A stretch of DNA of 59,607 nucleotides from JADGHQ01 sp045805385 (GCA_045805385.1 JBJMLG010000231.1:1-59607), one strand, 5' to 3'. Shown: positions 1-8,169, counted from the stretch's first letter. Numbers and translations are program-made. The notes: generated from the sequence alone by a model not told the origin.

Positions 1-270
1 CCGCCGACGGACTCGCCGCTCGCCCCGCTCGCGCCGGTGCTCGACGCGGCAGCGCCCGTGACCGACAGCGTCGCGCCCTGGCTCGACATTCCGGCGCCGC
101 CAACGGACTCGCCGCTCGCCGCGCTCGCGCCGGTGCTCGACACGGCAGCGCCCGTGACCGGCACCGTCGCGCCCGCGCTCGACATTCCGGCGCCGCCGAC
201 GGACTCGCCGCTCGCCCCGCTCGCCCCGGTGCTCGACACGGCAGGGCCCGTGACCGACACCGTCACCGCT
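1..270 (+). repeat. Tandem 96-bp coding repeat (32-residue unit)
   Basis: Copies begin at 1, 97 and 193. The first two are full length and nearly identical; the third diverges after about 70 bases. The repeat is an exact multiple of three and stays in frame, so it varies the length of the encoded stalk. Further copies may lie left of the window. Confidence 0.85.
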
Positions 271-771
271 CCTGTGTCGCCCGCCGTCGGCACCATCGCC
301 CCGGCAATAGAGCGCACGCTCGCAGCGGCCGGACCAATCGCGCCGTTTTCCGCTCCGACCGCCGGCTTGGTTCTCTCGCCGGCCGGTGGGAGCCGCGCAG
401 CAGATTCGATCCGGCTGGCGCCCCGTAACGTCATGGCCGCACCGCCGGTCAGCGGCGTCGAGCACATCGCGCTGGCATCGGTGGCGGCCGCGACCGTCAC
501 CCAAACCGCATTTGCCATGTCCGCCGCGACGAGCCCTATCGCGGACACGGCATCGCGCGCCTCGCGCCTCGCGACCCCGGACACGCCCTTCCCCATGGGT
601 CCCGCCCAGGGGTCCGGCGCCGCCGCCCCGAGCGGTCTCATGTTCGGCGGCGTCGCGGCGTTCCTGATTCTCTTGGCTCTGACAGCCCCGGCCCTTCGCC
701 GGCGGCTCTCCATGGACCCGGCCTGCTTCCGGCCGGTTCCCTTCATTTCCCTTTCCGAGCGACCCGGCTGA
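1..771 (+). CDS. Repeat-rich surface protein, C-terminal membrane anchor (5' partial)
   Basis: The reading frame is open from base 1, so the gene begins outside the window; 256 residues are visible. The first ~90 residues are tandem copies of a 32-residue Pro/Ala/Val-rich unit (PPTDSPLAPLAPVLD followed by AAPVTDTVAP and LDIPA, with variations). A low-complexity Ala/Pro/Ser/Thr region follows. Near the C-terminus a hydrophobic stretch (residues 213-232, LMFGGVAAFLILLALTAPAL) is followed by RRR and a short tail. This layout fits an extended extracellular stalk held by one C-terminal transmembrane helix with a cytoplasmic basic stop. No enzymatic domain is recognisable and the function is unknown. 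The next gene is a peptidoglycan-binding membrane protein, so an envelope role is likely. Confidence 0.6.
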   Translation, partial: PPTDSPLAPLAPVLDAAAPVTDSVAPWLDIPAPPTDSPLAALAPVLDTAAPVTGTVAPALDIPAPPTDSPLAPLAPVLDTAGPVTDTVTAPVSPAVGTIAPAIERTLAAAGPIAPFSAPTAGLVLSPAGGSRAADSIRLAPRNVMAAPPVSGVEHIALASVAAATVTQTAFAMSAATSPIADTASRASRLATPDTPFPMGPAQGSGAAAPSGLMFGGVAAFLILLALTAPALRRRLSMDPACFRPVPFISLSERPG

Positions 772-825
772 CCGCGCCCGCGGTAGTCAGGCCGGTCGCC
801 GGTGCGCGCTTTCTCGCGGGCGCGG
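772..825 (+). terminator. Inverted repeat after the repeat-protein gene
   Basis: CCGCGCCCGCG (772-782), directly after the stop codon, is perfectly complementary to CGCGGGCGCGG (815-825). There is no T-run, so it may be a Rho-assisted terminator or an mRNA 3' stabiliser rather than a classic intrinsic terminator. Confidence 0.4.
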
Positions 826-908
826 CGGCCCGGTAGGCCCGTCACCGCGCACTCCGCGCGTCGGCGGGACCGGATTGGTTCGCTCGTTCTTGCAAAGGGA
901 GAAGTTCC

Positions 909-2066
909 ATGTCGTCAGTACGCCACCACTTTGCGCTCCGCGCGGGACCGGGAGTCCTCCTCCTGGTGCTCGTGGCAGCGCTCACGCTGGCGGCGCCATG
1001 GCAGGCCGAGGCGAAGAGCCCGAACGGCAGGTCATCGCGCGCCGGCGCTGAGGTGACTCGGAACGCGCAAGCGTCCGAGAGCGTGCTCGTCCTGGGAAGC
1101 GGCTACCGGGAAGGTGGCTCAGGGCAGGTGCGCTCGGTGCAGCGCAGGCTCGCGCACGCGGGCTTCGCGCCGGGTCCGATCGACGGGCTGTACGGCCCGC
1201 TCACGACTCGCGCCGTCACACGTTTTCAGCAGAGCCAAGGCATAGCGGTCGACGGAAAGGTCGGCCGCGAGACCAGGCGGGCGCTCCGCCATCCGCTGCT
1301 GGAGCCTGGAAGCGGTTACCAGCAGGCAGGATCAGGGCAGGTGCGCACGCTTCAGCGGGAGCTCGCGCATCGCGGGTTCCGGCCCGGTCCGGTCGACGGG
1401 CTCTACGGGCCTCGAACCACGCAAGCCGTGGTCCGGTTCCAGCAGAGCCACGGGCTGGCCGCGGACGGAATCGCCGGTCCTGTGACGCAGGAGCGGCTGC
1501 CGCGGGCAGAGCATGCACGGACGCGGACCCGCGCGCACGAGCGGTCGAAGCCGCGACCCGCTCCGAGCAGCAGTGCGAAGCAGCCGCGGAAGGCGCCGAG
1601 ACCGGCCAAGCCCGCGCCGGCGAAGCCCGCGCCGGCCAAGCCTGACCGGAGCCACCCCAGGGGTGGCGGCGAGGACATATTCGGGTTGCTGTTCCTGCTC
1701 GCGCTCATCGCCACCGCCGTACTGCTGGTGCGGATGGGAACGCGCACGCGTCAAAGGGGCTCGATCCCCCGCCGTCCCCGCCGCTTGCACCGGCGACGGC
1801 GGCGCGTCGGGGATCGGGGCCTCGCGAGGCTGAAACGGCTCGGGTTCCGCTACGACTATCTCCGCGACGCCTACGTCATGAGGGGTCTCGGAGCGCGATG
1901 GGGACCCGTGTTCCAGCACTGGCCGCAGCAGGAGGGCGAGGTCGAGCCGCCCGCGCCGATACGTCCCGAGCCTCAGCCGGCCGAGCTTCGGGCGCGATCG
2001 AATCGCTTCCGGTCGCGGCGCGAGCGCGAGCGAGAGCACGTCCGCGAGCGGGGGGACCGGCGATGA
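909..2066 (+). CDS. Peptidoglycan-binding membrane protein with two PG_binding_1 domains
   Basis: A 385-residue protein. The N-terminus has a hydrophobic signal segment (about residues 15-36) ending near QAEA. Two PG_binding_1 repeats of about 70 residues follow (roughly 55-125 and 126-195); each carries the family pattern V.S/TLQR.LA..GF.PGP.DGLYGP.TT.AV.RFQQS.G...DG. Next come a Lys/Pro/Ala-rich linker with repeated PAKPA units, a transmembrane helix (FGLLFLLALIATAVLLVRM, near residue 265) and an Arg-rich C-terminal tail of about 100 residues. The likely topology places the binding domains in the wall and the basic tail in the cytoplasm. No catalytic domain is seen, so it probably senses or anchors peptidoglycan. 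An AAAGGGAG ribosome-binding site precedes the ATG. Confidence 0.8.
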   Translation: MSSVRHHFALRAGPGVLLLVLVAALTLAAPWQAEAKSPNGRSSRAGAEVTRNAQASESVLVLGSGYREGGSGQVRSVQRRLAHAGFAPGPIDGLYGPLTTRAVTRFQQSQGIAVDGKVGRETRRALRHPLLEPGSGYQQAGSGQVRTLQRELAHRGFRPGPVDGLYGPRTTQAVVRFQQSHGLAADGIAGPVTQERLPRAEHARTRTRAHERSKPRPAPSSSAKQPRKAPRPAKPAPAKPAPAKPDRSHPRGGGEDIFGLLFLLALIATAVLLVRMGTRTRQRGSIPRRPRRLHRRRRRVGDRGLARLKRLGFRYDYLRDAYVMRGLGARWGPVFQHWPQQEGEVEPPAPIRPEPQPAELRARSNRFRSRREREREHVRERGDRR

Positions 2067-2162
2067 CTTGACGAGGCTCACCGCCGGTGGACGCCGGCGG
2101 CGCACGGGGTACGGGCCGAACTCCCGGTGACGGACATGGAACGTCCGTTTCGGCGAGCGAAC

Positions 2163-2196
2163 GCGGGCCCCCGCGTGAGCGGGGGCCCGCTCTTTT
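2163..2196 (+). terminator. Intrinsic terminator
   Basis: A perfect 12-bp GC stem (2163-2174 with 2179-2190) with loop GTGA is followed by TCTTTT. It ends the upstream transcript and insulates the following esterase gene. Confidence 0.85.
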
Positions 2197-2200
2197 CGGC

Positions 2201-2206
2201 TACGGT
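2201..2206 (+). promoter_or_regulatory. Candidate -10 box (TACGGT) of the esterase gene
   Basis: TACGGT lies just after the terminator, 12 bases before GTG 2219 and 15 before ATG 2222. No clear -35 is visible. It fits the short-leader pattern seen elsewhere in the window. Confidence 0.35.
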
Positions 2207-2221
2207 CGAAGCACGGAAGTG

Positions 2222-3130
2222 ATGCGATCGAGTGCACTGCCGATCCTCGTCGCGTTCCTCACCGGAGTGCTCGCTGGCTGCGGCAACTCGGGCGGCGCGA
2301 CCGATGCAAAGGCCCCGTCCGCGTGCGCGGCCAACGCCTTCAAGCCCGGCGATCACGCGGTGTTCGTGAACAGCGGCGGGCAGCGCCGCTTCGCGATCGT
2401 GCACGTGCCGCGCGGCGAGTCGCAGCCACTGCCCGTCTACCTCGTGCTGCATTTCGCGGGCGGTCGCGCTCGAGCGATGGAGCGGCTCACCGGCCTGTCC
2501 AAGACGGGTGAGGAGGAGGGCTTCCTCGCGGTCTACCCCGAGGCGGACGGTGCGCGTCACTTCTGGACGCTGCACGCCGCCGCCGGGCGCGCCGACGACG
2601 TGGCATTCATCGGCAAGCTGCTCGACCGCCTCGAGCAGGTCGCCTGCGTGGACACCCGACGGGTCTATGCCACGGGCGTGTCGAACGGCGGCGGCATGGC
2701 CGCGCTGCTGGCGTGCCGGATGGCCAACCGCATCGCCGCGGTCGCGCCCGTGGCGGGGGGTTATTCCCAGATCGGCCAGTGCGCGCCCGCGAGGCCCGTC
2801 TCGGTGCTCGAGATCCACGGCACCGGCGACCGCATCGTGCCGTACGACGGCCGCCCTCCCGAGCGGCTCGGGAGCGTGCCGCGCTACCTCGCCGGCTGGG
2901 TTGGGCGAGACGGCTGCCCGCCGAAGGCTAGGCGGCGCCCGCTCGGCGGCCGCGGCGCGATCCGCTACGACTGGGGCCCCTGCCGCGACGGCACGGCGGT
3001 CGCCCACATCAAGGCGATCGGCGCGGGCCACGGACTGCCCCCGCACCCGCCCTTCCAGGGAAAGGCCGGCCGCTTCGACGCGACAGCCGCGATCGTGCGC
3101 TTCTTCCAGGCGCATCCGCGCGGCGGGTGA
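2222..3130 (+). CDS. Lipoprotein esterase, PHB depolymerase/feruloyl esterase (LpqC-like) family
   Basis: A 302-residue secreted alpha/beta-hydrolase. The N-terminus is a lipoprotein signal (LVAFLTGVLAGC, lipobox LAGC) followed by a short linker. The nucleophile elbow is GVSNGGG (GxSxG type). GFLAVYPEADG and LEIHGTGDRIVPYDG match conserved strands of the Esterase_PHB family, the latter holding the likely catalytic Asp; the His is probably in GAGHGLP. The substrate is not predictable: polyester, feruloyl ester or peptide esters are all possible. An in-frame GTG at 2219 directly precedes the chosen ATG and could be the start. The gene is monocistronic between a terminator and the acyltransferase. 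Confidence 0.8.
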   Translation: MRSSALPILVAFLTGVLAGCGNSGGATDAKAPSACAANAFKPGDHAVFVNSGGQRRFAIVHVPRGESQPLPVYLVLHFAGGRARAMERLTGLSKTGEEEGFLAVYPEADGARHFWTLHAAAGRADDVAFIGKLLDRLEQVACVDTRRVYATGVSNGGGMAALLACRMANRIAAVAPVAGGYSQIGQCAPARPVSVLEIHGTGDRIVPYDGRPPERLGSVPRYLAGWVGRDGCPPKARRRPLGGRGAIRYDWGPCRDGTAVAHIKAIGAGHGLPPHPPFQGKAGRFDATAAIVRFFQAHPRGG

Positions 3131-3172
3131 GGGCGCGCCGGACCGCCCGCTCCTTCTGGAAAGCTCTCGCCG

Positions 3173-3787
3173 ATGACGGACCTGTACCGCAAGGCCGTGC
3201 TCTGGGAGCGCAAGTGGCGCTGGTACGAGCGCAACGCGCTGCCCTGGAACCGCGCCCGCATCCATTGGCATGCGCTCAAAAGGGAAGCGTTCATCCGCTT
3301 CCCGGTGCACGGCAACGTGCTCGAGTGCCTGGACGACGGCCGGCTCGACATCGGCGCGAACACGCTGCTCGAGCCGGGCTGCTGGATCACGCTCGGGGAG
3401 AGCGCGCGCGTGAGGATCGGCGAGGGCTGCTTCCTCAATCTCGGCGTGATGCTGGCGGCGATCGACTCGATCGAGATCGGCGACCACACGATGTTCGCGA
3501 ACCACTGCTTCGTGGGCGACTCGGCGCATCGGTTCGACGATCCCACGCGACCGATCACGTGGCAGGGCTTCAGCTCGAAGGGACCGGTCCGCATCGGCTC
3601 GAACTGCTGGTTCGGCGTGAACTGCGTGGTCACGAGTGGGGTCACCGTCGGCGACCGCTGCGTGATCGGGGCCAACTCGGTGGTCACCTCCGACCTGCCG
3701 GATGGCGTGGTGGCGGCCGGCTCGCCGGCGAAGGTGATCAAGAAGATCGAGTTCGCGACGCCGGAGGACCTGCCGGCCGCGGGATGA
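3173..3787 (+). CDS. Hexapeptide-repeat acyltransferase (LbH fold)
   Basis: A 204-residue protein. A positively charged N-terminal segment of about 45 residues is followed by imperfect hexapeptide repeats ([LIV]GxNxx, e.g. LDIGAN, VRIGEG, IEIGDH, VRIGSN, VTVGDR) and the typical C-terminal signature of this family (VIGANSVVTSDLPD then AAGSPAKVIKKI). These are hallmarks of left-handed beta-helix O-acetyltransferases such as the WcaF/NodL/maltose-acetyltransferase group, which transfer acetyl from acetyl-CoA to sugar hydroxyls. HCFVGDSAHRFDD carries candidate catalytic histidines. The acceptor is unknown; the envelope neighbours suggest a surface glycan. It starts 42 bases after the esterase gene. 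Confidence 0.8.
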   Translation: MTDLYRKAVLWERKWRWYERNALPWNRARIHWHALKREAFIRFPVHGNVLECLDDGRLDIGANTLLEPGCWITLGESARVRIGEGCFLNLGVMLAAIDSIEIGDHTMFANHCFVGDSAHRFDDPTRPITWQGFSSKGPVRIGSNCWFGVNCVVTSGVTVGDRCVIGANSVVTSDLPDGVVAAGSPAKVIKKIEFATPEDLPAAG

Positions 3788-3850
3788 ATTCCGCCAGCTC
3801 CCACGTCTTCCAGATCAGAGGCCACGGGATCGAGGAAGGAGCTGCGCAGG

Positions 3851-4342
3851 ATGCAGACGAAGCGATATGCCGGCCTGGTGGCGGCGGGAGCCGCGGGCGT
3901 ACTCCTTGTTGCGGGCTGCGGAAGCAGCTCTAAGAAGGCGTCCACCACTTCGTCGAACTCGAGCGCCGCGACGCCGGCGTCCCCGTCATCGGGCGGCTCG
4001 ACAGTGAACGTGAGCGAGACGGACTTCAAGCTGAGCCCCGCAAACCCGTCCGTGAAACAGGGCAAGGTCGCCTTCAAGGTGACGAACGCCGGGCAGACCG
4101 TCCATTCCCTCGAGGTCGAGGGCCCGAGCGGCGAGGTGAAGCTCGGGAAGCAGCTGCAGCCGGGTCAGTCCGCGACCATGACCGTCGACTTCACAAAGGC
4201 CGGCAAGTACGAGTGGTACTGCCCGGTCGACGGCCACAAGGCCATGGGCATGAAGGGCGAGATCGTCGCGGGCAAGGGCGGCAGCGCCAGCTCGGGCACC
4301 AGCACAAGCAAGACGACGACCTCGTCGGGCGGCGGCTACTAG
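3851..4342 (+). CDS. Cupredoxin-domain (plastocyanin-like) lipoprotein
   Basis: A 163-residue exported protein. Its lipoprotein signal is LVAAGAAGVLLVAGC, followed by a Ser/Thr-rich linker, a cupredoxin domain (about residues 55-140) and a Gly/Ser/Thr-rich tail. The type I copper site is visible as an upstream His in TVHSLEV and the C-terminal ligand loop CPVDGHKAMGM (Cys, His, Met). It is therefore expected to bind one copper and move electrons, or to handle copper, outside the membrane. GAAGGAG lies 11 bases before the ATG. The partner redox enzyme is not encoded nearby. Confidence 0.85.
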   Translation: MQTKRYAGLVAAGAAGVLLVAGCGSSSKKASTTSSNSSAATPASPSSGGSTVNVSETDFKLSPANPSVKQGKVAFKVTNAGQTVHSLEVEGPSGEVKLGKQLQPGQSATMTVDFTKAGKYEWYCPVDGHKAMGMKGEIVAGKGGSASSGTSTSKTTTSSGGGY

Positions 4343-4370
4343 AAGCTCCAGTCCCCCCTGGTGGGCAGAG

Positions 4371-4394
4371 GCGGCGCCCCGAGGGGCGCCGCTT
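4371..4394. terminator. Bidirectional hairpin between convergent genes
   Basis: GCGGCGCCCC (4371-4380) pairs with GGGGCGCCGC (4383-4392) across a 2-base loop. It sits between the + strand cupredoxin gene and the - strand panB. T-runs are weak on both sides. Confidence 0.6.
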
Positions 4395-4400
4395 CCGCGT

Positions 4401-5306
4401 TCAGGCCTTGGAGTGCTCGCCCTGCGTGAGCGCGTCCCTCAGTCGCGCCACCTCGTCCGGCGCCATCGTGTAGCCGTGCTCGGGCTCCGGGTAGCGGCGC
4501 TCGCGCACGTCTTTGGCGTACGCCGACACGCCGTCGATCATCGCCTGGCGCACGTTGCCGTAGCGCTTCACGAAGCGGGCGGCGTGCCCGTCGTAGATAC
4601 CGAGCAGGTCATGGAAAACGAGCACCTGGCCGTCCGTCGCGGGCCCGGCGCCGATGCCGATGACCGGGATCGCGAGTCGCGGCATGACAAGCTCGGTGAA
4701 CGCGCTCGGCACCGCCTCGAACACGATCGAGAAGCAGCCGGCGTCTTGGAGCGCCAGCGCGTCGTCGAGCACCTGCAGAGCCCGTTCGGCCGTGCGGCCC
4801 TGCGAGCGATAGCCGCCGAGCGCGGTCGCCGTCTGCGGCGTGAGGCCCACGTGTCCCATCGCCGGGATGCCGGCGTCCACGATGGCCTTCGCCCGCTCGG
4901 CCGAGACGCCGCCGCGCTCGAGCTTCACGGCGTCGCAACCCGCCTCCTTCACGAACCGTTGGGCGGTTGCGATCGCCTGCTCGTTCGAGGTCTCGTAGGA
5001 CCCGAAGGGCAGGTCGCCGATCAGCATCGGGGTGGAGAGCCCGCGCCGGGCGGCGGCACAGAGCATCAGCATCTCCTCGACCGAGACCGGCACCGTGCTG
5101 GGATAGCCGAGCACGGTCATCGCGCCGGAGTCGCCCACGAGCACCAGATCCACGCCGGCCTCCTCGGCCACCTGCGCGCTCGGGTAGTCGTAGGCCGTCA
5201 CCATCACGATCGGCTCGCCGAGCGCCTTCTTCTCGGCCAGTGTGGAGAGCGTCGTCGCCTTGCGCTTGGCCGGCGGCGCGGGGGAGACGTTCGGGCGCGC
5301 GCTCAT
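4401..5306 (-). CDS. panB: 3-methyl-2-oxobutanoate hydroxymethyltransferase
   Basis: A 301-residue protein that makes ketopantoate from alpha-ketoisovalerate and methylene-tetrahydrofolate, the first committed step to pantothenate and CoA. Family motifs are clear: VTAYDYPSA, LVLVGDSGAMTVLGY (Mg2+ ligand Asp), DAVKLERGG, GHVGLTPQ and VIGIGAGP. A non-conserved N-terminal extension of about 25 residues makes it slightly longer than usual. The ATG overlaps the stop of panD as ATGA (5303-5306). It is the last gene of DUF2520-panC-panD-panB. Confidence 0.95.
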   Translation of the reverse strand: MSARPNVSPAPPAKRKATTLSTLAEKKALGEPIVMVTAYDYPSAQVAEEAGVDLVLVGDSGAMTVLGYPSTVPVSVEEMLMLCAAARRGLSTPMLIGDLPFGSYETSNEQAIATAQRFVKEAGCDAVKLERGGVSAERAKAIVDAGIPAMGHVGLTPQTATALGGYRSQGRTAERALQVLDDALALQDAGCFSIVFEAVPSAFTELVMPRLAIPVIGIGAGPATDGQVLVFHDLLGIYDGHAARFVKRYGNVRQAMIDGVSAYAKDVRERRYPEPEHGYTMAPDEVARLRDALTQGEHSKA

Positions 5307-5683
5307 GCGATCAGCTCCGCCACTGCGTCGTCCACCTGGATGATCTCGTTGTGCGCGTTCACGTGCACCACCTTCGGCTCGTAGGACTCGAGCTCTCGCT
5401 CGTCATATGACGCGTAGGACACGACGATCACGGTGTCGCCCGTGTGGACGAGCCGCGCCGCCGCGCCGTTCACCTGGATCTCGCCGGAGCCGCGGGCACC
5501 GGCGATCGTGTAGGTCTCGAAGCGGGCCCCGTTGTCCACGTCGAGCACGTGCACCAGCTCGTGCTCGCGGATGTCGGCAGCCTCGAGAAGGTCTGTGTCG
5601 ATCGTGATCGACCCGACGTAGTGAAGATCGCTCGCCGTGATCCGCCCGCGGTGGATCTTCGACTTGAGCATCGTCCGGTTCAT
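5303..5683 (-). CDS. panD: Aspartate 1-decarboxylase precursor
   Basis: A 126-residue pyruvoyl enzyme that makes beta-alanine for pantothenate. The self-cleavage site is Gly24-Ser25 in LHYVGSITID, where Ser25 becomes the pyruvoyl group. VNGAAARLVHTGDTVI and YEPKVVHV are typical of the family. The start at 5683 (MNRTMLKSK) is preferred over the internal ATG at 5671 because PanD proteins normally have four residues before MLKSKIHR and because this ATG overlaps the panC stop as ATGA. Confidence 0.95.
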   Translation of the reverse strand: MNRTMLKSKIHRGRITASDLHYVGSITIDTDLLEAADIREHELVHVLDVDNGARFETYTIAGARGSGEIQVNGAAARLVHTGDTVIVVSYASYDERELESYEPKVVHVNAHNEIIQVDDAVAELIA

Positions 5684-6525
5684 GCGCCTCCCAGCACGGT
5701 GTTGTCGATCAGCCGTGCTCGCCCAACGCGGGCGGCCACGGCAAGCAGGGTCGAGCCGTTCACGCGCTCGACCGGGGAAAGGTCGTCGGTGGAGCGAAGC
5801 TCCAGGTACTCGGGCTCGATGCCCGCGGACTCCAGCTCGCCACGAGCGGCGGCGAGCACGTCGTCGGCCTCGAGCATGCCCTCGGCCACGGCTAGCTCGG
5901 CGGCGCGGAGCGCGCGCGAAAGCGCGAGCGCGCGCTCGCGCTCGTCGGGTCCGAGGTAGACGTTGCGCGAGCTGAGCGCCAGCCCGTCCGGCTCGCGGAC
6001 GGTGGGGCACACCTCGATCCGGACCGGCATGTCGAGGTCGCGCGCGAGCTTGCGCAGCACGATCGCCTGCTGTGCGTCCTTCTGCCCGAAGTAGGCGGCG
6101 TCAGGCTGCACCATGTTCACGAGCTTGGTGACGACGGTCGTGACGCCGTGGAAGTGCTCGGGCCCTCGCTGGGCCGGGTCGCCGTCGAGCACCTCGGTGA
6201 GCCCGCCCACCTGCACGCTGGTGTCGAAGCCCGGCGGGTAGACCTCCTCGACAGACGGCGCGAACAGGATGTCGGCGCCGTCGTGCTCCGCGAGCTGGCC
6301 GTCACGCAGCTCGTCGCGCGGGTAGGCGTCGAAATCCTCGCCGGGGCGGAACTGCGCGGGGTTGACGAACACCGACACGACGACGGTCGCGTTCTCCTCA
6401 CGCGCGCGGCGGATGAGTGAGAGGTGCCCATCGTGCAGCGCGCCCATCGTGGGGACGAGGCCGAGCGGGCGCTCGGAGGCGCGCACCGCCTCGCGCAGCT
6501 TGGCCACGGTGCGGACGGTCCTCAT
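5680..6525 (-). CDS. panC: Pantothenate synthetase (pantoate-beta-alanine ligase)
   Basis: A 281-residue enzyme that condenses pantoate, beta-alanine and ATP. The HIGH-like nucleotide motif is PTMGALHDGH (residues 25-34, His31 and His34). VFVNPAQF, YFGQKDAQQ, and the KMSKS-like LSSRN segment are also present. Its length matches the family. Its start ATG overlaps the stop of the upstream DUF2520 gene (ATGA, 6522-6525) and its own stop overlaps the panD start, so translation of the three is probably coupled. Confidence 0.95.
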   Translation of the reverse strand: MRTVRTVAKLREAVRASERPLGLVPTMGALHDGHLSLIRRAREENATVVVSVFVNPAQFRPGEDFDAYPRDELRDGQLAEHDGADILFAPSVEEVYPPGFDTSVQVGGLTEVLDGDPAQRGPEHFHGVTTVVTKLVNMVQPDAAYFGQKDAQQAIVLRKLARDLDMPVRIEVCPTVREPDGLALSSRNVYLGPDERERALALSRALRAAELAVAEGMLEADDVLAAARGELESAGIEPEYLELRSTDDLSPVERVNGSTLLAVAARVGRARLIDNTVLGGA

Positions 6526-7304
6526 GCCGCCGCCTCCTTGTGCGACGCGAGGGCGCGCGCCTGGGCTGCCAGCGCGTCGAAGAGCGGCAGTAGCTCGGGG
6601 GCGTGCTCGCGCAGAGCGGCGCGCTGCTTCGCGACCGTCAGCTCGTCGCCGCGGGCGACGGGTCCGGTCAGCGCCCGTTCGGGGCCGAGCTCGACCCAGT
6701 TCTCGACTGTCGCGCGCACCAGCGGCGCGAGCAGTTCCCGCGCCCGCTCGGGCTCGAGCCCGGCGCCGCGCGCCGCGGTTTCGGCGGCCGACTCCAGAGC
6801 CACCAGGAAGTTCGACGCAATCGAGGCGGCCGCGTGGTACGCCGCGCGGTCCTCGTCCGCGAGCTCGAACGGGCGCATGCCGAGCGCCCGCGCGATCGCG
6901 GTGGCGGCGGCGAGCGAACCCTCGGAGCTGGCGGCCACGGCGCAGCCGGCGCCGGCGAAGCGCTCTGGGCCCTCGCCGCCCGTGAATGCCTGAAGCGGAT
7001 GGAGCCCGAAGTGCTCGCCGCCCGAGGGCTCTAGCGCGGAGAGCGGAGTGGCGCCGCTCGTGTGACCCACCAGCGGAGCGCAGCCCGCCATCGCGGCCGC
7101 CGCTGCGGGTATCTGCGAGTCCGGCACGCAGAGGATCACCGCGTCGGCTGCCGCGCGCTCACCGCGGCCGAGCGGGCCGATCACCTCGAAGCCTGCCGTG
7201 TTGAGAGCGCGGGCGAGGGCGGTGCCGAGGCGGCCGCTCCCCACGACGGCAATGGTGCGACACCCGGGCTGGGCAGGGTCCGCGTGGGTGGCTTCGGCGC
7301 TCAT
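6522..7304 (-). CDS. Rossmann-like/DUF2520 oxidoreductase, candidate ketopantoate reductase
   Basis: A 260-residue protein. The N-terminal Rossmann domain has IAVVGSGRLGTALARAL (GxGxxG, NADP-binding type), and the C-terminal helical DUF2520 domain begins near HFGLHPLQAFTGG. A ketopantoate reductase is the one step of this pathway missing from the operon, and this protein resembles 6-phosphogluconate-dehydrogenase-like ketopantoate reductases in layout. Reduction of ketopantoate is therefore a reasonable inference, not shown by sequence. The start at 7304 is chosen because GGAG precedes it by five bases and MSAEATHADP leads directly into the Rossmann strand; the longer upstream reading has no domain. 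It is the first gene of the pan operon. Confidence 0.75.
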   Translation of the reverse strand: MSAEATHADPAQPGCRTIAVVGSGRLGTALARALNTAGFEVIGPLGRGERAAADAVILCVPDSQIPAAAAAMAGCAPLVGHTSGATPLSALEPSGGEHFGLHPLQAFTGGEGPERFAGAGCAVAASSEGSLAAATAIARALGMRPFELADEDRAAYHAAASIASNFLVALESAAETAARGAGLEPERARELLAPLVRATVENWVELGPERALTGPVARGDELTVAKQRAALREHAPELLPLFDALAAQARALASHKEAAA

Positions 7305-7444
7305 GGTGCTCCAGTTCCCGTCTTCCGAGATACCGGGCTGCAGGTGAGATGAGTGTGAGGTGTGTCTCAGTCCGCTCCCCAGGCGGGGTAGCGGCGTGCC
7401 GTGAAGGATACCCCGTGAGGCGGCACTCCATCCGCAGTTCTCCG

Positions 7445-7450
7445 TAGCCT
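7445..7450 (+). promoter_or_regulatory. Candidate -10 box (TAGCCT) of the uracil-DNA glycosylase gene
   Basis: TAGCCT ends nine bases before the ATG at 7460. No Shine-Dalgarno sequence lies between them, suggesting a leaderless or near-leaderless mRNA. Confidence 0.4.
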
Positions 7451-7459
7451 GGGACGCGA

Positions 7460-8146
7460 ATGGGACGCCCGGCCGAGGAACGCAGGGCAGAGCTCGTCGA
7501 GCTCTACCGCAAGCTCCAGGACTGCCGCGACTGCCCGCTCGCCGCCACGCGCACAAACGTGGTGTTCGGCTCGGGCAACGCCGACGCGGACCTGATGTTC
7601 GCGGGCGAAGCGCCGGGCTTCCACGAGGACCAGCAGGGCAAGCCGTTCGTGGGGGCGGCCGGAAAGCTGCTCGACAAGCTGCTCGAGGAGATCGGTCTCG
7701 ATCGGCAAGCCGACGCCTTTACAGCGAACGTATTGAAATGCCGGCCTCCCGGCAATCGCGATCCGCTCCCCGAGGAGATCGAGGAGTGCAAGCCGCATCT
7801 GATGGAGCAGATCCGGCTGATCGAGCCCCGCGTGATCTGCACGCTCGGGAATTTCGCCACCAAGTGCATCACCGGCCGGCCGGAGGGCATCACCCGCGTA
7901 CATGGCCGCCCGCAGGAGCGCGAGATCGTCGGCCTGCCGCTCGTGATCTACCCGATCTTCCACCCGGCCGCGGGCCTGCGCAGTGGCGCCGTGCTCACCC
8001 AGCTCCGCGAGGACTTCCAGCGCCTGCCGGAGCTGCTGGCCGCCGCCAGGCCGAAGCCGGCCGGACCGCCGCCCGCGCCCGCGGCGGGGCCGCCGCAGCC
8101 GGCGATGATGGTGGCCGAGCCGCCACAGCTGGGGCTCTTCGGCTAG
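7460..8146 (+). CDS. Uracil-DNA glycosylase, family 4 (Fe-S)
   Basis: A 228-residue enzyme that removes uracil from DNA. The four cluster cysteines fall at residues 22, 25, 94 and 110 (CRDC, KCRPPGNRDP, EECKPH); their spacing matches family 4 enzymes with a [4Fe-4S] cluster. Motif A is GEAPGFHEDQQGKPFVG and motif B is in the IFHPAAG segment. The C-terminal 35 residues are Pro/Ala-rich and probably disordered. It starts the + strand block leading into tsaE (23 bases apart). Confidence 0.9.
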   Translation: MGRPAEERRAELVELYRKLQDCRDCPLAATRTNVVFGSGNADADLMFAGEAPGFHEDQQGKPFVGAAGKLLDKLLEEIGLDRQADAFTANVLKCRPPGNRDPLPEEIEECKPHLMEQIRLIEPRVICTLGNFATKCITGRPEGITRVHGRPQEREIVGLPLVIYPIFHPAAGLRSGAVLTQLREDFQRLPELLAAARPKPAGPPPAPAAGPPQPAMMVAEPPQLGLFG

Positions 8147-8169
8147 ACACCCGCCACACTTCGCGGGCC

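Noticed and set aside
1..270. Tandem repeats as a CRISPR array
   Set aside because: The 96-bp units are contiguous, in frame and have no spacers.
5669..5671. Internal ATG as the panD start
   Set aside because: It would drop the four residues normally preceding MLKSKIHR and break the ATGA overlap with panC.
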